From Cobetia sp. L2A1 (lineage in GTDB: Bacteria > Pseudomonadota > Gammaproteobacteria > Pseudomonadales > Halomonadaceae): DNA of 64,000 bases. Below are positions 25,984 to 34,443 of this stretch, piece after piece. A model generated the notes under the pieces. It searched no databases. It saw only the letters and a list, made by a program, of their open reading frames with translations, and was not told the DNA's origin. A program made the translations under genes and the position numbers. Within the stretch, counting starts at the first letter, position 1, and every line of letters begins with the position of its first letter. The stretch covers positions 2,108,001 through 2,172,000 of the forward strand of contig NZ_CP047025.1 in NCBI RefSeq assembly GCF_009796845.1, written 5' to 3'.

Positions 25984-26477
25984 GAGTGCCTTCCTGGAGC
26001 TCGGTCATCAATCTTCCGAGTCTCGTGATGAGTGGGGACATATTGCGCGAGGGACGCCCAGCCAGCGGGCTGCAGCGGCGCTACGGTACCAGATCGCAAT
26101 ATTCAGGCCAGTTTTTGCGACACAGCTGCCAAGTTGCCTCTGGCGCAACGCTTGAAAGCTGTCTCAGGCGTCAGGTTGCTGACTCGCGCGCGACAGGAAA
26201 ACTCATCGGATCGCAAGGCTGAGCGGCAGATCATGCGCTTTGCCAAACTCCTTTGGCTACCGCCTGAAACTCCCCAATGCATTGGGTTGTGGCATGAAAA
26301 TGCCGAACGCACCACATGGGTGCGTTCGGCATTTTAAGCGTCAGGGTCATCACTTGACGTTTGACCAGGGTTGATTCTACTGCAAGCCTCGTCGTTATCT
26401 TGACTTAGTGTTCAAGATCAAGTTTTTTGACGAACGTCGCACTCTGACGTCCAGTCGCCGACTTCATTTCTCTCAGA
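25984..26477. other. Intergenic region upstream of codB
   Basis: These 494 bp lie between two minus-strand genes. They contain the YdeP gene terminator at 26297-26335 and, by inference, the codB promoter. I see no gene and no recognisable purine riboswitch. Confidence 0.5.
26297..26335. terminator. Bidirectional terminator downstream of the YdeP-like gene
   Basis: A 17-bp perfect stem AAAATGCCGAACGCACC / GGTGCGTTCGGCATTTT with a 5-base loop. Confidence 0.9.
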
Positions 26478-29009
26478 TCAAGCACTGGCTAGCACACCTT
26501 CACTGGCATTGACCTCTTCAGTGTCCATCAGACGCAAGCGAACCGGCACCGATTTACAGGCCGGTGTATTGCTGCGCGCATCACGGTGATCCAGAGGAAT
26601 CAGGTCATTGGTTTCCGGGTAGTAGGCCGCCAGACAACCGGTCGGGATGTCGTAGGCCTTGAGCTTGAAGCCGGCCATGCTGCGTTCGACACCGTCCTCC
26701 GACACGGTTTCCAGCCGCACCCGATGGCCCTCCTCGAGCCCGAGCGTCTCGAGATCCTGCGGGCTGATCATCACTACCATGCGCGTGCCGTAGACATCGC
26801 GATAACGGTCATCATTCGAGTAAACCGTGGTGTTGAACTGATCATGGCCACGTAGCGTCATCAACAGGAAGGTACTGTCCATGTCCAGCGTCTCGTGAGT
26901 TACCTTGTCGAGACCCTCCTCATCGGTCCCCAGGCCTTCGGGAAACAGGAAGTTGGCGCGCCCGGAGTCGGTATGCCAGATACGCTCACGCGGGGCGATA
27001 CGAACATGAAAGCCGCCCTGCGCCAGGCGAGCGTTATAGCGGGGGAATATCTGCGGAAACACGGCCTCGATGCGCTCACGAATCCGCGCGTAATCGGCCT
27101 GCAGCCAATCCCAGTCCAGCGTGGGATGCCTAGGCAAGGTGGCCTTGGCCAGCTGACAGGCAATGGCAATTTCCGAGTGCATGCTCGGGTCTGCCGGCGC
27201 CATCACGCCGCGCGATGGCGCCACGTTGCACATGCCATCCTCGACACTGGTGGTCTGCTCCGCGCCCTTGCCATCGGCTCCTGCCTGGAGGTCACGCTCA
27301 CTGTGCCCAAGGGTCGGCAGCACCCAACCGTGCTTGCCGGGCTGAAGATGGCTGCGATTGAGCTTGGTGGCGATGTGCACGGTCATGTCCAGTTCACGCA
27401 CCTTCTCGACCACGCGCTTCTGATCCGGAATGGCACGAAAGAAGTTACCCCCCATGCCGATGAATGCCTTGACCTCGTCGCGCAGTATCGCTTCACAGCA
27501 TTCCGACACATCATGCCCTGGCTCGCGCGGGCATTGAATGTCGAATACACGATCGAAGGCGTCCAACATCTCGGTGGTGGGCAGATTCTCGATACCGACG
27601 GTACGGTCACCCTGTACATTGGAATGCCCGCGTACCGGACAGGCGCCTGCCCCCGGCTTGCCAATATTGCCGCGTAGCAACAGCAGATTGATGATCTGCT
27701 GGATCGTATCGCCACCGCGGGCATGCTGGGTGATGCCCATGCCCCAGCAGCAGATGACACGCTCCGCTTCCATGTAGGTCTTGGCCGCCTTCTCCAGTGA
27801 CTCACGCGAGAGACCGGACATGTCGACCAGGTACTGCCAATCAAGCGCGCGACAATGGCTGGCAAAAGCCTCGTAGCCATGGGAATGCTGGGCGATGAAG
27901 TCGTGATCCAGAACCCCCACCGCATACGGATCATCCGCACGCAATGTGTCATCAGACTCGATGACGTACTTGCACATGGCCTGAATCGCAGCCAGATCAC
28001 CGCCGATTCGCAACTGGTGATACTGGGTGCTGATCTCCACGCCATCACGACTGAGCATGTCCTTGGGCGATTGCGGGTCAGCGAAACGGACCAGTGCACG
28101 TTCGCGCAGCGGATTGAAGGTCACGACCTCAGCACCCCGCCCGCGTGCCTCATGCAGATCGCCCAGCATCCGTGGGCTGTTGGTACCGCTGTTCTGCCCG
28201 AAGATGAAGATGGCATCCGCCTGCTTGAAGTCTTCGAGATTCACCGTCGCCTTGCCGATACCGATCGATTCCGGCAAGGCACGCGAGGTGGTTTCGTGAC
28301 ACATGTTGGAGCAGTCAGGGAAGTTGTTGGTGCCATACATGCGCCCAAACAACGAGTACAGGAATGCCGCTTCATTGGAGGTGCGACCTGAGGTATAGAA
28401 CTCGACCTGATTGGGATCCTCGTAACGCTTGAGCCGCTCGCCGATTTCGGCATAGGCCGATTCCCAGCTCACCGGCTCGTAGCGATCTATCACAGCGTTA
28501 TAGCGTAAAGGATGCGTCAGGCGCCCTTCCCGCTCCAGATGGTGGTCCGTCCACTCGCGCAACTCGCTTAGCGTGTTGTCTGCGAACAGGCTGTCACTGA
28601 CTCGCTCACGCGTGGCCTCCCATGCCAACGCCTTGGCACCGTTCTCGCAGAAATTGGCACCCTTGGGCTTGTCACCATTCGGCCAGGCGCAGCTGGGACA
28701 GATGAAGCCATCCGGCTTGTTCATCTTCATCAAGCTGGTGTGGCCCTTGATGGGTAGATGCTGCTGCCAGATGAAGTGCTCCACCGCTTTCAGTGATGGC
28801 CAGCCTCCACCGGGTGAAGTGCCTACCTGGCTCCCCGCGAGGTGCGCGTCCAGCGCCGGTGCATGGGAGCCCTTGTCACTCATGATCGCGCCTTTCTGAG
28901 GCGGTATGCCTGAAGCGGGACTTTTCTGGTCAGTAGACGGTGCCTCTGCAGTAACCTGCGATTGGCGTTTGACGTCATCAGACGGTTGAGGGGTAGGCAC
29001 ATCGGTCAT
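26478..29009 (-). CDS. YdeP-type molybdopterin oxidoreductase (FdhF/YdeP family)
   Basis: This is a DMSO-reductase-superfamily molybdoenzyme of 843 residues from the ATG at 29009, with GGAG eight bases upstream; an in-frame start at 29069 is unsupported. The first 80 residues are a low-complexity polar leader. An FICPSCAWP motif and a later FCENGAKALAWE segment are typical of YdeP, which keeps only part of the 4Fe-4S ligand set of formate dehydrogenases. The DCSNMCHETTSRALPESIG and QNSGTNSPRML segments bind the guanine-dinucleotide cofactor region. YdeP is linked to acid resistance in E. coli, but its reaction is uncertain. No electron-transfer subunit or FdhD gene is adjacent. Confidence 0.88.
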   Translation of the reverse strand: MTDVPTPQPSDDVKRQSQVTAEAPSTDQKSPASGIPPQKGAIMSDKGSHAPALDAHLAGSQVGTSPGGGWPSLKAVEHFIWQQHLPIKGHTSLMKMNKPDGFICPSCAWPNGDKPKGANFCENGAKALAWEATRERVSDSLFADNTLSELREWTDHHLEREGRLTHPLRYNAVIDRYEPVSWESAYAEIGERLKRYEDPNQVEFYTSGRTSNEAAFLYSLFGRMYGTNNFPDCSNMCHETTSRALPESIGIGKATVNLEDFKQADAIFIFGQNSGTNSPRMLGDLHEARGRGAEVVTFNPLRERALVRFADPQSPKDMLSRDGVEISTQYHQLRIGGDLAAIQAMCKYVIESDDTLRADDPYAVGVLDHDFIAQHSHGYEAFASHCRALDWQYLVDMSGLSRESLEKAAKTYMEAERVICCWGMGITQHARGGDTIQQIINLLLLRGNIGKPGAGACPVRGHSNVQGDRTVGIENLPTTEMLDAFDRVFDIQCPREPGHDVSECCEAILRDEVKAFIGMGGNFFRAIPDQKRVVEKVRELDMTVHIATKLNRSHLQPGKHGWVLPTLGHSERDLQAGADGKGAEQTTSVEDGMCNVAPSRGVMAPADPSMHSEIAIACQLAKATLPRHPTLDWDWLQADYARIRERIEAVFPQIFPRYNARLAQGGFHVRIAPRERIWHTDSGRANFLFPEGLGTDEEGLDKVTHETLDMDSTFLLMTLRGHDQFNTTVYSNDDRYRDVYGTRMVVMISPQDLETLGLEEGHRVRLETVSEDGVERSMAGFKLKAYDIPTGCLAAYYPETNDLIPLDHRDARSNTPACKSVPVRLRLMDTEEVNASEGVLASA

Positions 29010-29251
29010 GGTCAAGCTCCAGCAGGCATGCGGGGTCATCCAGGGACAATCAGTTACCAGTACCTGCATGCGCGAAGGGCCTTTTTCAAGAGGCTGCTCC
29101 CATGTTCACCTGCTTCCCCCCTTGAAGTTGCTGTCAGTCGACACCAAGGTTATACAGACCTGACACAAGCAGACCTGACACAAGCGCGGTGATTTCATGT
29201 ATTTGTCACCGCTAGAATTGCAATGACCTGACATCGATGAGGATATTGGAG

Positions 29252-29716
29252 ATGAATAGCGATATGAAAAGCGACATGACCATCTTTGAAGCCCTGCGCA
29301 AGAGCCACGATGAACAACGCCGTCTGCTGGGCATGCTGGTGCAGACAGAAGGTGATAGCGCACCGCGTGATGATCTCTTCAACCGTCTAAAGGCTGAGCT
29401 GGCCAACCACGCCGGTGCCGAGGAACGCGCGCTGTATATCCCGATGATGGAACACGACATGACGCAGGAAAAAGCGCGTCACAGTGTGGCAGAGCACCAT
29501 GAAATCGATGAGCTGGTAGAGAAGCTCGAAGCGACGGATTACAGCTCCTCTGCCTGGCTGACCACGGCCAAACAGCTTGAGCACCTGGTGACGCACCATC
29601 TGGAAGAAGAAGAGCAGGAAGTCTTCCAACTGGCAGGGCGCGCCCTTGATGACGCCGCCAAGCACACGCTGGCAGATGAATATCTCGCCGACATGAAGGC
29701 ACGTGAAACTGCCTGA
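29252..29716 (+). CDS. Hemerythrin HHE-domain protein
   Basis: This is a small cytoplasmic protein of 154 residues with a four-helix bundle that binds a non-heme diiron site, usually for O2 or NO sensing or iron handling. Visible iron-ligand candidates include the His and Glu in SHDEQ, NHAGAEERALYIPMM, AEHHEIDELV and HHLEEEEQEVF. The ATG at 29252 is preferred over 29237 because GAGGA lies eight bases upstream. It is divergent from the YdeP molybdoenzyme gene, and both could respond to redox or nitrosative stress, but that link is only inference. Confidence 0.85.
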   Translation: MNSDMKSDMTIFEALRKSHDEQRRLLGMLVQTEGDSAPRDDLFNRLKAELANHAGAEERALYIPMMEHDMTQEKARHSVAEHHEIDELVEKLEATDYSSSAWLTTAKQLEHLVTHHLEEEEQEVFQLAGRALDDAAKHTLADEYLADMKARETA

Positions 29717-29806
29717 CTGACGCTGTCAGCACTTGTTGAAACCCGGATACTGATGCGGGTAGCGGCGAGAACAGATATTGTCGTTGGCGATGTCGTTGGC
29801 GAGAGA

Positions 29807-29835
29807 GAGGGGCTGGCCATGATGGCCAGCCCCTC
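29807..29835 (+). terminator. Terminator after the hemerythrin gene
   Basis: A 12-bp perfect stem GAGGGGCTGGCC / GGCCAGCCCCTC, loop ATGAT. The T-run is weak. It lies between convergent genes. Confidence 0.75.
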
Positions 29836-29882
29836 TTGCGTTGTTACCTGAATGACGCCCGTGCCTGGACTCTCCGCATGGC

Positions 29883-30668
29883 TTACCTGCGACGCGCTGG
29901 ACGGGTGGTTGCTCCGCGCTTGTGAGCCCCCTTCGAACCGCCTTTGTCATCGTGCGATTTACGGGCAGTTACCTGAGCTTCGGGACGCCCCACATAGCGC
30001 GCAATCCAGATGGTGTGCTTGGCGCCAGAACTGCCGTGAGCATAGACCTGCTCGGCCTTGGCCTTGAATCCCGCCTTGGAGAGACGCTGGGAAAAGCGCG
30101 GATCTGCACTCGCCGACCACACCGCCAGAATGCCACTGGGCCGCAGTGCACGCGCGCAAGCCGCCAGCCCTGCGGCACTGTAGAGCCAGTCATTGTCATC
30201 TGCCGTCAGCCCTTCAGGGCCATTGTCGACATCCAGCATGATGGCATCGAAGCCGGCAGGCGCCTCACGCAGCACCTCGGCCACATCACGATTATCGACG
30301 AGAGCCCGCGGATCACGAATCGGATAACCCGCCTTCTCACCCAGCGGACCGTCGTTCCAGGCCACCACACCCGGCACCAGCTCAGCCACGATCACCTCGG
30401 CATCGGCATTGAAATGCTTGAGCGCCGAGGCCAGCGTAAAGCCCATTCCCAAACCGCCAATCAATACGCGCTGAGCCGTCCGGCTTGTCAGCAGGCGCGC
30501 CGGAATCTCCGCCAGCGCATCTTCAGAGCCATGCATGCGGGTGTTCATCAGCTGACCGCCCTTGCCACTCTCGATCTTGATGACGAAATCCTCGCCATAC
30601 TCAAACAGACAGAGTGAGTCTGTCGTGCCGGGAATCGGAGCAGTATCAAGCAGCACAAAACGTTTCAT
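29883..30668 (-). CDS. Spermidine-synthase-like methyltransferase-fold protein
   Basis: This is a 261-residue cytoplasmic protein of the spermidine synthase superfamily. A Rossmann-type core is visible: VLIGGLGMGFTLASALKH (nucleotide or substrate loop), EVIVAELVPGVVAWND and FDAIMLDVDNGPEGL. The spermidine synthase acid pair is not obvious, so a polyamine reaction is uncertain. The C-terminus is strongly basic (SHDDKGGSKGAHKRGATT, ending RPARRR) and may bind nucleic acid or be unstructured. No polyamine gene is adjacent. It is a single gene, convergent with the hemerythrin gene. Confidence 0.8.
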   Translation of the reverse strand: MKRFVLLDTAPIPGTTDSLCLFEYGEDFVIKIESGKGGQLMNTRMHGSEDALAEIPARLLTSRTAQRVLIGGLGMGFTLASALKHFNADAEVIVAELVPGVVAWNDGPLGEKAGYPIRDPRALVDNRDVAEVLREAPAGFDAIMLDVDNGPEGLTADDNDWLYSAAGLAACARALRPSGILAVWSASADPRFSQRLSKAGFKAKAEQVYAHGSSGAKHTIWIARYVGRPEAQVTARKSHDDKGGSKGAHKRGATTRPARRR

Positions 30669-31235
30669 GGCACATCCACAGGGGAAAAATCGCAGAGGAA
30701 GAAGTCACAGGGGCCGTCAGACCGCGCCCTGTCAACAATATCAACATGACGGACATCCACTCGACATGAAGGAGCGTTAGTCTAACAGCCTCGATGATGT
30801 TGCTGATATCCAAGAGGGAAAGTGCCGGGTAATGGCTTCAATGGCTGACGGCTGCGCTGAGCACAGCGTTGGTACGTGGCTCACGACTCAGCATTTTCTC
30901 TCTACCACACAAAGACACTCACCACCGAGACAGTCACTTTGGAGACAACTCTCAAAGAGGCTGAAGTAATATCAGGGCGTATATTGCTGGCACATTCTTC
31001 TAGCTTCTCTAATACTTCTGCTTGAGGCGTTGGAAGAATGACTGAAGGGACAGCTGAGAGAACGGCTAACACTGCGTTTTGTAATGCCTCATGTGCTATT
31101 GCAACAAACGAACGTACAACGACCCAAGCACTGCAGGCACGTTCGTGGACGTCATCACACTCTCTTGAAATAGCAACGTACCTAGAGAATCCAACGAGAT
31201 TCCATTACATCGAAACCGAAAAAGGGGACATTTCG
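30669..31235. other. Intergenic region without recognised gene
   Basis: This 567-bp gap separates divergent genes. Reading frames run into the following gene, but their codons do not look coding and no Shine-Dalgarno supports them. I see no RNA motif. Confidence 0.4.
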
Positions 31236-31658
31236 ATGCCACATACCCAGCCTGAACAGCTAGCGACGATCAACACACAAAAGGTCGCTGAACGCTTTCG
31301 CAGTCTCCATCCCATCGTGGCACTCGTGTCGGCCACTCGACTCATGCAATACCTTGAACGTGAAGGCATGCAGCTGACAGAGCATCGAGCGCTGTGCGCC
31401 GACATCATCCGCAGCGCCTTGCCAAGTCTGGAAGCAGGCCCGGGGAATGACCCCAGCAATGTCCCTGTCCTCGATGGCGCACGCGAGGCAGAAATCGTCC
31501 CTTCCGTAGCCGAGCCCGCCATTGCCAATGGCATTACTGATGACATGGTCGAGGCCGCCGCGCTAGCCCCACCTGCCACTCTCAACTCTGCCTCTGTCGC
31601 GGCAGGTGCCAGCGAGCCTGCAACGGTGCATGACAAGCCCCGCGGCATGATGTCCTGA
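31236..31658 (+). CDS. Hypothetical protein
   Basis: I do not recognise this gene. From the ATG at 31236 (MPHTQPEQLATINTQKVAER), preceded by AAAGGGGA, it encodes 140 residues; a frame open from 31038 adds implausible residues. The first 65 residues are a helical domain (SATRLMQYLEREGMQLTEHR), and the rest is Ala/Pro/Glu-rich and probably disordered. There are no membrane segments and no Cys cluster. A strong terminator follows. Confidence 0.5.
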   Translation: MPHTQPEQLATINTQKVAERFRSLHPIVALVSATRLMQYLEREGMQLTEHRALCADIIRSALPSLEAGPGNDPSNVPVLDGAREAEIVPSVAEPAIANGITDDMVEAAALAPPATLNSASVAAGASEPATVHDKPRGMMS

Positions 31659-31999
31659 AGCGACGCCATCACAGCAGCGTGTCATCTCCCGACAGGCTGG
31701 CAAGACACTCGACAGACGGACAAGACGCTAAACAGGCTGACAATGACGCCCGTCGCTGATCCCTCAGCGGCGGGCGTTTCAGTCTACAAGTCTCTTCGTT
31801 CCCTTCGAGCAGCACACTCCCTGTGGCGAAGCAGGGAAAAGCCGCGCCTCTCCTGGATGACAAGACCCCAAATATGAGAAAAAACGCACATGAGGGTTTA
31901 AAACTCGCTGCGTATCCGCATGTCAGTGAGTGCAGGACGTTGAATATCTGAAGACGAATTTATCTAGCCTCTAGATCAACGGATAGGGAGTGTGACGAC
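31659..31999. other. Intergenic region, hypothetical gene / SDR
   Basis: A 341-bp gap holding the terminator at 31746-31777 and, presumably, the SDR promoter. Nothing else is seen. Confidence 0.4.
31746..31777 (+). terminator. Terminator after the hypothetical gene at 31236
   Basis: A 14-bp stem ACGCCCGTCGCTGA / TCAGCGGCGGGCGT with a single mismatch, followed by TTC. Confidence 0.8.
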
Positions 32000-32854
32000 A
32001 TGAGTCAATTACAGCCCCCGCAGCATCAGGACCACCAACCCGGCGATGAACATCGCATGCAGCCCGCACCGCAATACATTCGTGACAGTTACCGCGGCAG
32101 CGGCAAGCTCAAGGGCAAGGTCGCCGTCATTACCGGCGGTGACAGCGGCATAGGTCGTGCGGCGGCCGTGCACTTTGCCCGTGAAGGGGCAGACTGCATG
32201 ATCACTCACCTGGGCAGTGAAGAAGTGGATGCAGAGGAGACGATTAGCCTGGTCGAGGCAGAGGGGCAGCGCGCGATTCGAATCGCGGGTGATGTGGGCG
32301 ACCCGGCTTTCTGCCGCAAGGTGATCTCCGGTGCGCTGGAGGCCTTCGGCAAGCTCAACATCCTGGTCAACAACGCAGCCGAGCAATACGACTGGGGCGA
32401 TGTCACCGAGATCGAGGATGCCCAGCTGGAACGCACCTTCCAGACCAACATCTTCAGTCACTTTTATCTGATCAAGGCAGCGGTCCCGCATCTCGACAAG
32501 GGCGACACGATCATCGCCACCTCCTCGGTGAACGCCTTCAAGGGCAACGATACCCTGATTGATTATTCCGCCACCAAGGGCGCCATTCAGGGCTTGGTGC
32601 GCTCACTCTCCGGCACGCTGATGGACAGAGGCATTCGCGTCAATGCCGTTGCCCCAGGCCCGGTATGGACCCCGCTGATACCGGCGAGTTTCAATGATGA
32701 ACAGGTCGCCGAGTTTGGTAGCCAGGTACCGATGGGTCGCCCAGGCCAACCAAGCGAGATGGGGCCGGCTTACGTGTACCTCGCCAGTGATGACTCGTCC
32801 TACATGACAGGACAGACCCTTCATCTCAATGGTGGCGTCATCCTCAATACTTGA
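32000..32854 (+). CDS. SDR-family oxidoreductase (YghA/YhdF-like)
   Basis: This is an NAD(P)-dependent short-chain dehydrogenase of 284 residues, cytoplasmic. An N-terminal extension of about 38 residues is typical of the stress-associated YghA/YhdF subgroup (HQPGDEHRMQPAPQYIRDSY). Core motifs are present: the cofactor loop TGGDSGIGR near residue 45, NNAAEQ, the catalytic YSATKGAIQ (Tyr and Lys) and the preceding ATSSVNAF Ser. The Shine-Dalgarno AGGGAG lies 11 bases before the ATG. The substrate is unknown; relatives are induced by general or osmotic stress. It ends in a strong terminator. Confidence 0.88.
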   Translation: MSQLQPPQHQDHQPGDEHRMQPAPQYIRDSYRGSGKLKGKVAVITGGDSGIGRAAAVHFAREGADCMITHLGSEEVDAEETISLVEAEGQRAIRIAGDVGDPAFCRKVISGALEAFGKLNILVNNAAEQYDWGDVTEIEDAQLERTFQTNIFSHFYLIKAAVPHLDKGDTIIATSSVNAFKGNDTLIDYSATKGAIQGLVRSLSGTLMDRGIRVNAVAPGPVWTPLIPASFNDEQVAEFGSQVPMGRPGQPSEMGPAYVYLASDDSSYMTGQTLHLNGGVILNT

Positions 32855-33180
32855 TCATTCAACACTGGATCATGCAACGCTGAATCACACGGCACGCAAT
32901 GATCCGACGCCACTGAATGACGCACTGACGGGCAGGGGCCGATGCAAGGATATCGGCCCCTGCTCGTTTCATCTTGAGCGTCACACTTGTCGTGTATCCT
33001 GCCGTGATTGCCGTACCAGACGACTCTTGAGCCTCCTCGATGGCTCTGTTCCAAGCTCCGTGGTCTGCACTCCGATGCCAGTCAGGCATCACCTCCCCCT
33101 TCCTGCGTCAGCGCAAGACGCTCTGCCGCGATTTTGCTACCCTGCGCTCCCGAGCTTCACGATCAATCGAGACTTCCTGA
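32855..33180. other. Intergenic region, SDR / exported coiled-coil protein
   Basis: A 326-bp gap holding the SDR terminator at 32932-32963 and, by inference, the next promoter. No gene is seen. Confidence 0.4.
32932..32963 (+). terminator. Terminator after the SDR gene
   Basis: A 12-bp stem GCAGGGGCCGAT / ATCGGCCCCTGC followed by a T-rich stretch (TCGTTTC). Confidence 0.8.
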
Positions 33181-34374
33181 ATGCCCCCAGCGCCACGCCT
33201 AGCTCTTTGTGTATCCGTTCGCGCCGCAGTGATCGCACTGTGTCTTTCTGCGTCTACCCTGTCACCGGCGGTACTGGCAGCGGACGGCATGGACTTCGAT
33301 CAACCGGAAGCCTTCGCCACGCTCAAGAAAGCCGTCAGCTATTTCGACGAGATGGAGACGCTGCCAGAGGAGGCCTGGATCAGTCGTGACCAGACATCGG
33401 CACGCGATGATATGGACGACATGATCAAACAGGCGATGGAGGCACTGGACGTACCGGAGCTGACCCAGCTGCGCACGACGTATCGCAAGGTCGAAGACAA
33501 GATCAGCGACACACGTCAGCAGATATCGGAGCTCAAGGAAAAGCGTATCCTCGCGCCGGATACCGATGTTTCGACTCTGACACGCTTCACGCCGACCGAG
33601 ACGCTGCGTGAGTTCACCGCCAGCACGCGCGGTGACTATGATCTGCTGATCAAGGCTCATGAGACCAATATCGAAGCGTATCAGGGTGAGCTGACAACGC
33701 TGGAAGGCCAGCTGGCAGCGCGGCTGAAGGAGATTGATATCACGCTGACACCCGACCAGGTACAGGTATGGTTGTCATCCGTGGTTGGTGATGACGTACT
33801 GGACATGAGTGTCGTATTCGCGAGCATCAAGTCAGTGGCACAGCAGCTGGCTGAGTTGACCCGCGATAGTGGCGAGAATCTGGAATACGCGCGCCGCTAT
33901 TACGGCATGGTTGTCATGTTGCATCGCATGATCGTGACCATGCAGGAAGACTTCATCACGCGTGTAAATGATGAGGTATTGCCAAAGTTGAAAGGCTTTG
34001 CCACAGAGGCTGAGGCCACGACCCGTGACGCCCGCTCACTCATCAAGCAAGGCGGTCAACGTGAGAGTCTGGAAAACAACATCCGCGCCAATGCCCTGAC
34101 ACTCAAGACCATCACTCTGTATCGCACCCTGGTCAGCGAGCAGCGTGATCGGGTCAAGCAGTCGCTGAGCCAGAGCCAACGTGAACTGGCAGTGGCGACC
34201 AACACCTACCGCACCGTCAAGCTGAGCGCGCATGTCGCCGATCTGATCCGTCAGGGCGTGAAGACGTTCGATACGCTGGCAGAGCTACAGGTGCCCGTCG
34301 CGATCAGCTTCCAGAACAGCGCCATGCGTGAGGAATTCCGCAAGTTGACTGAACGGATGCAGCAAGCGAAATAA
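33181..34374 (+). CDS. Exported helical/coiled-coil protein, unknown function
   Basis: I do not recognise a family for this 397-residue protein. A Sec signal peptide is clear (MPPAPRLALCVSVRAAVIAL, cleavage near AVLA-ADG at about residue 35). The mature part is helical with heptad-like stretches (YRKVEDKISDTRQQISELKE, then EAYQGELTTLEGQLAARL) and a later region dense in Lys, Arg and Gln (LYRTLVSEQRDRVKQSLSQS). No transmembrane segment follows the signal peptide, so it is periplasmic or outer-membrane-associated. It lies in the same direction as the SDR but after a terminator, so it is a separate unit. The adjacent MocR regulator is convergent. Confidence 0.7.
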   Translation: MPPAPRLALCVSVRAAVIALCLSASTLSPAVLAADGMDFDQPEAFATLKKAVSYFDEMETLPEEAWISRDQTSARDDMDDMIKQAMEALDVPELTQLRTTYRKVEDKISDTRQQISELKEKRILAPDTDVSTLTRFTPTETLREFTASTRGDYDLLIKAHETNIEAYQGELTTLEGQLAARLKEIDITLTPDQVQVWLSSVVGDDVLDMSVVFASIKSVAQQLAELTRDSGENLEYARRYYGMVVMLHRMIVTMQEDFITRVNDEVLPKLKGFATEAEATTRDARSLIKQGGQRESLENNIRANALTLKTITLYRTLVSEQRDRVKQSLSQSQRELAVATNTYRTVKLSAHVADLIRQGVKTFDTLAELQVPVAISFQNSAMREEFRKLTERMQQAK

Positions 34375-34443
34375 TGTCGCTTTCCCTGCCTGTCACACTG
34401 CTCCTGCTTGTGACACGCACTGCTAGCCCCCCCTCATTACGGC

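Noticed and set aside
31038..31235. N-terminal extension of the hypothetical gene at 31236
   Set aside because: No ribosome-binding site precedes 31038 and the residues are unlike the rest, whereas 31236 has AAAGGGGA.
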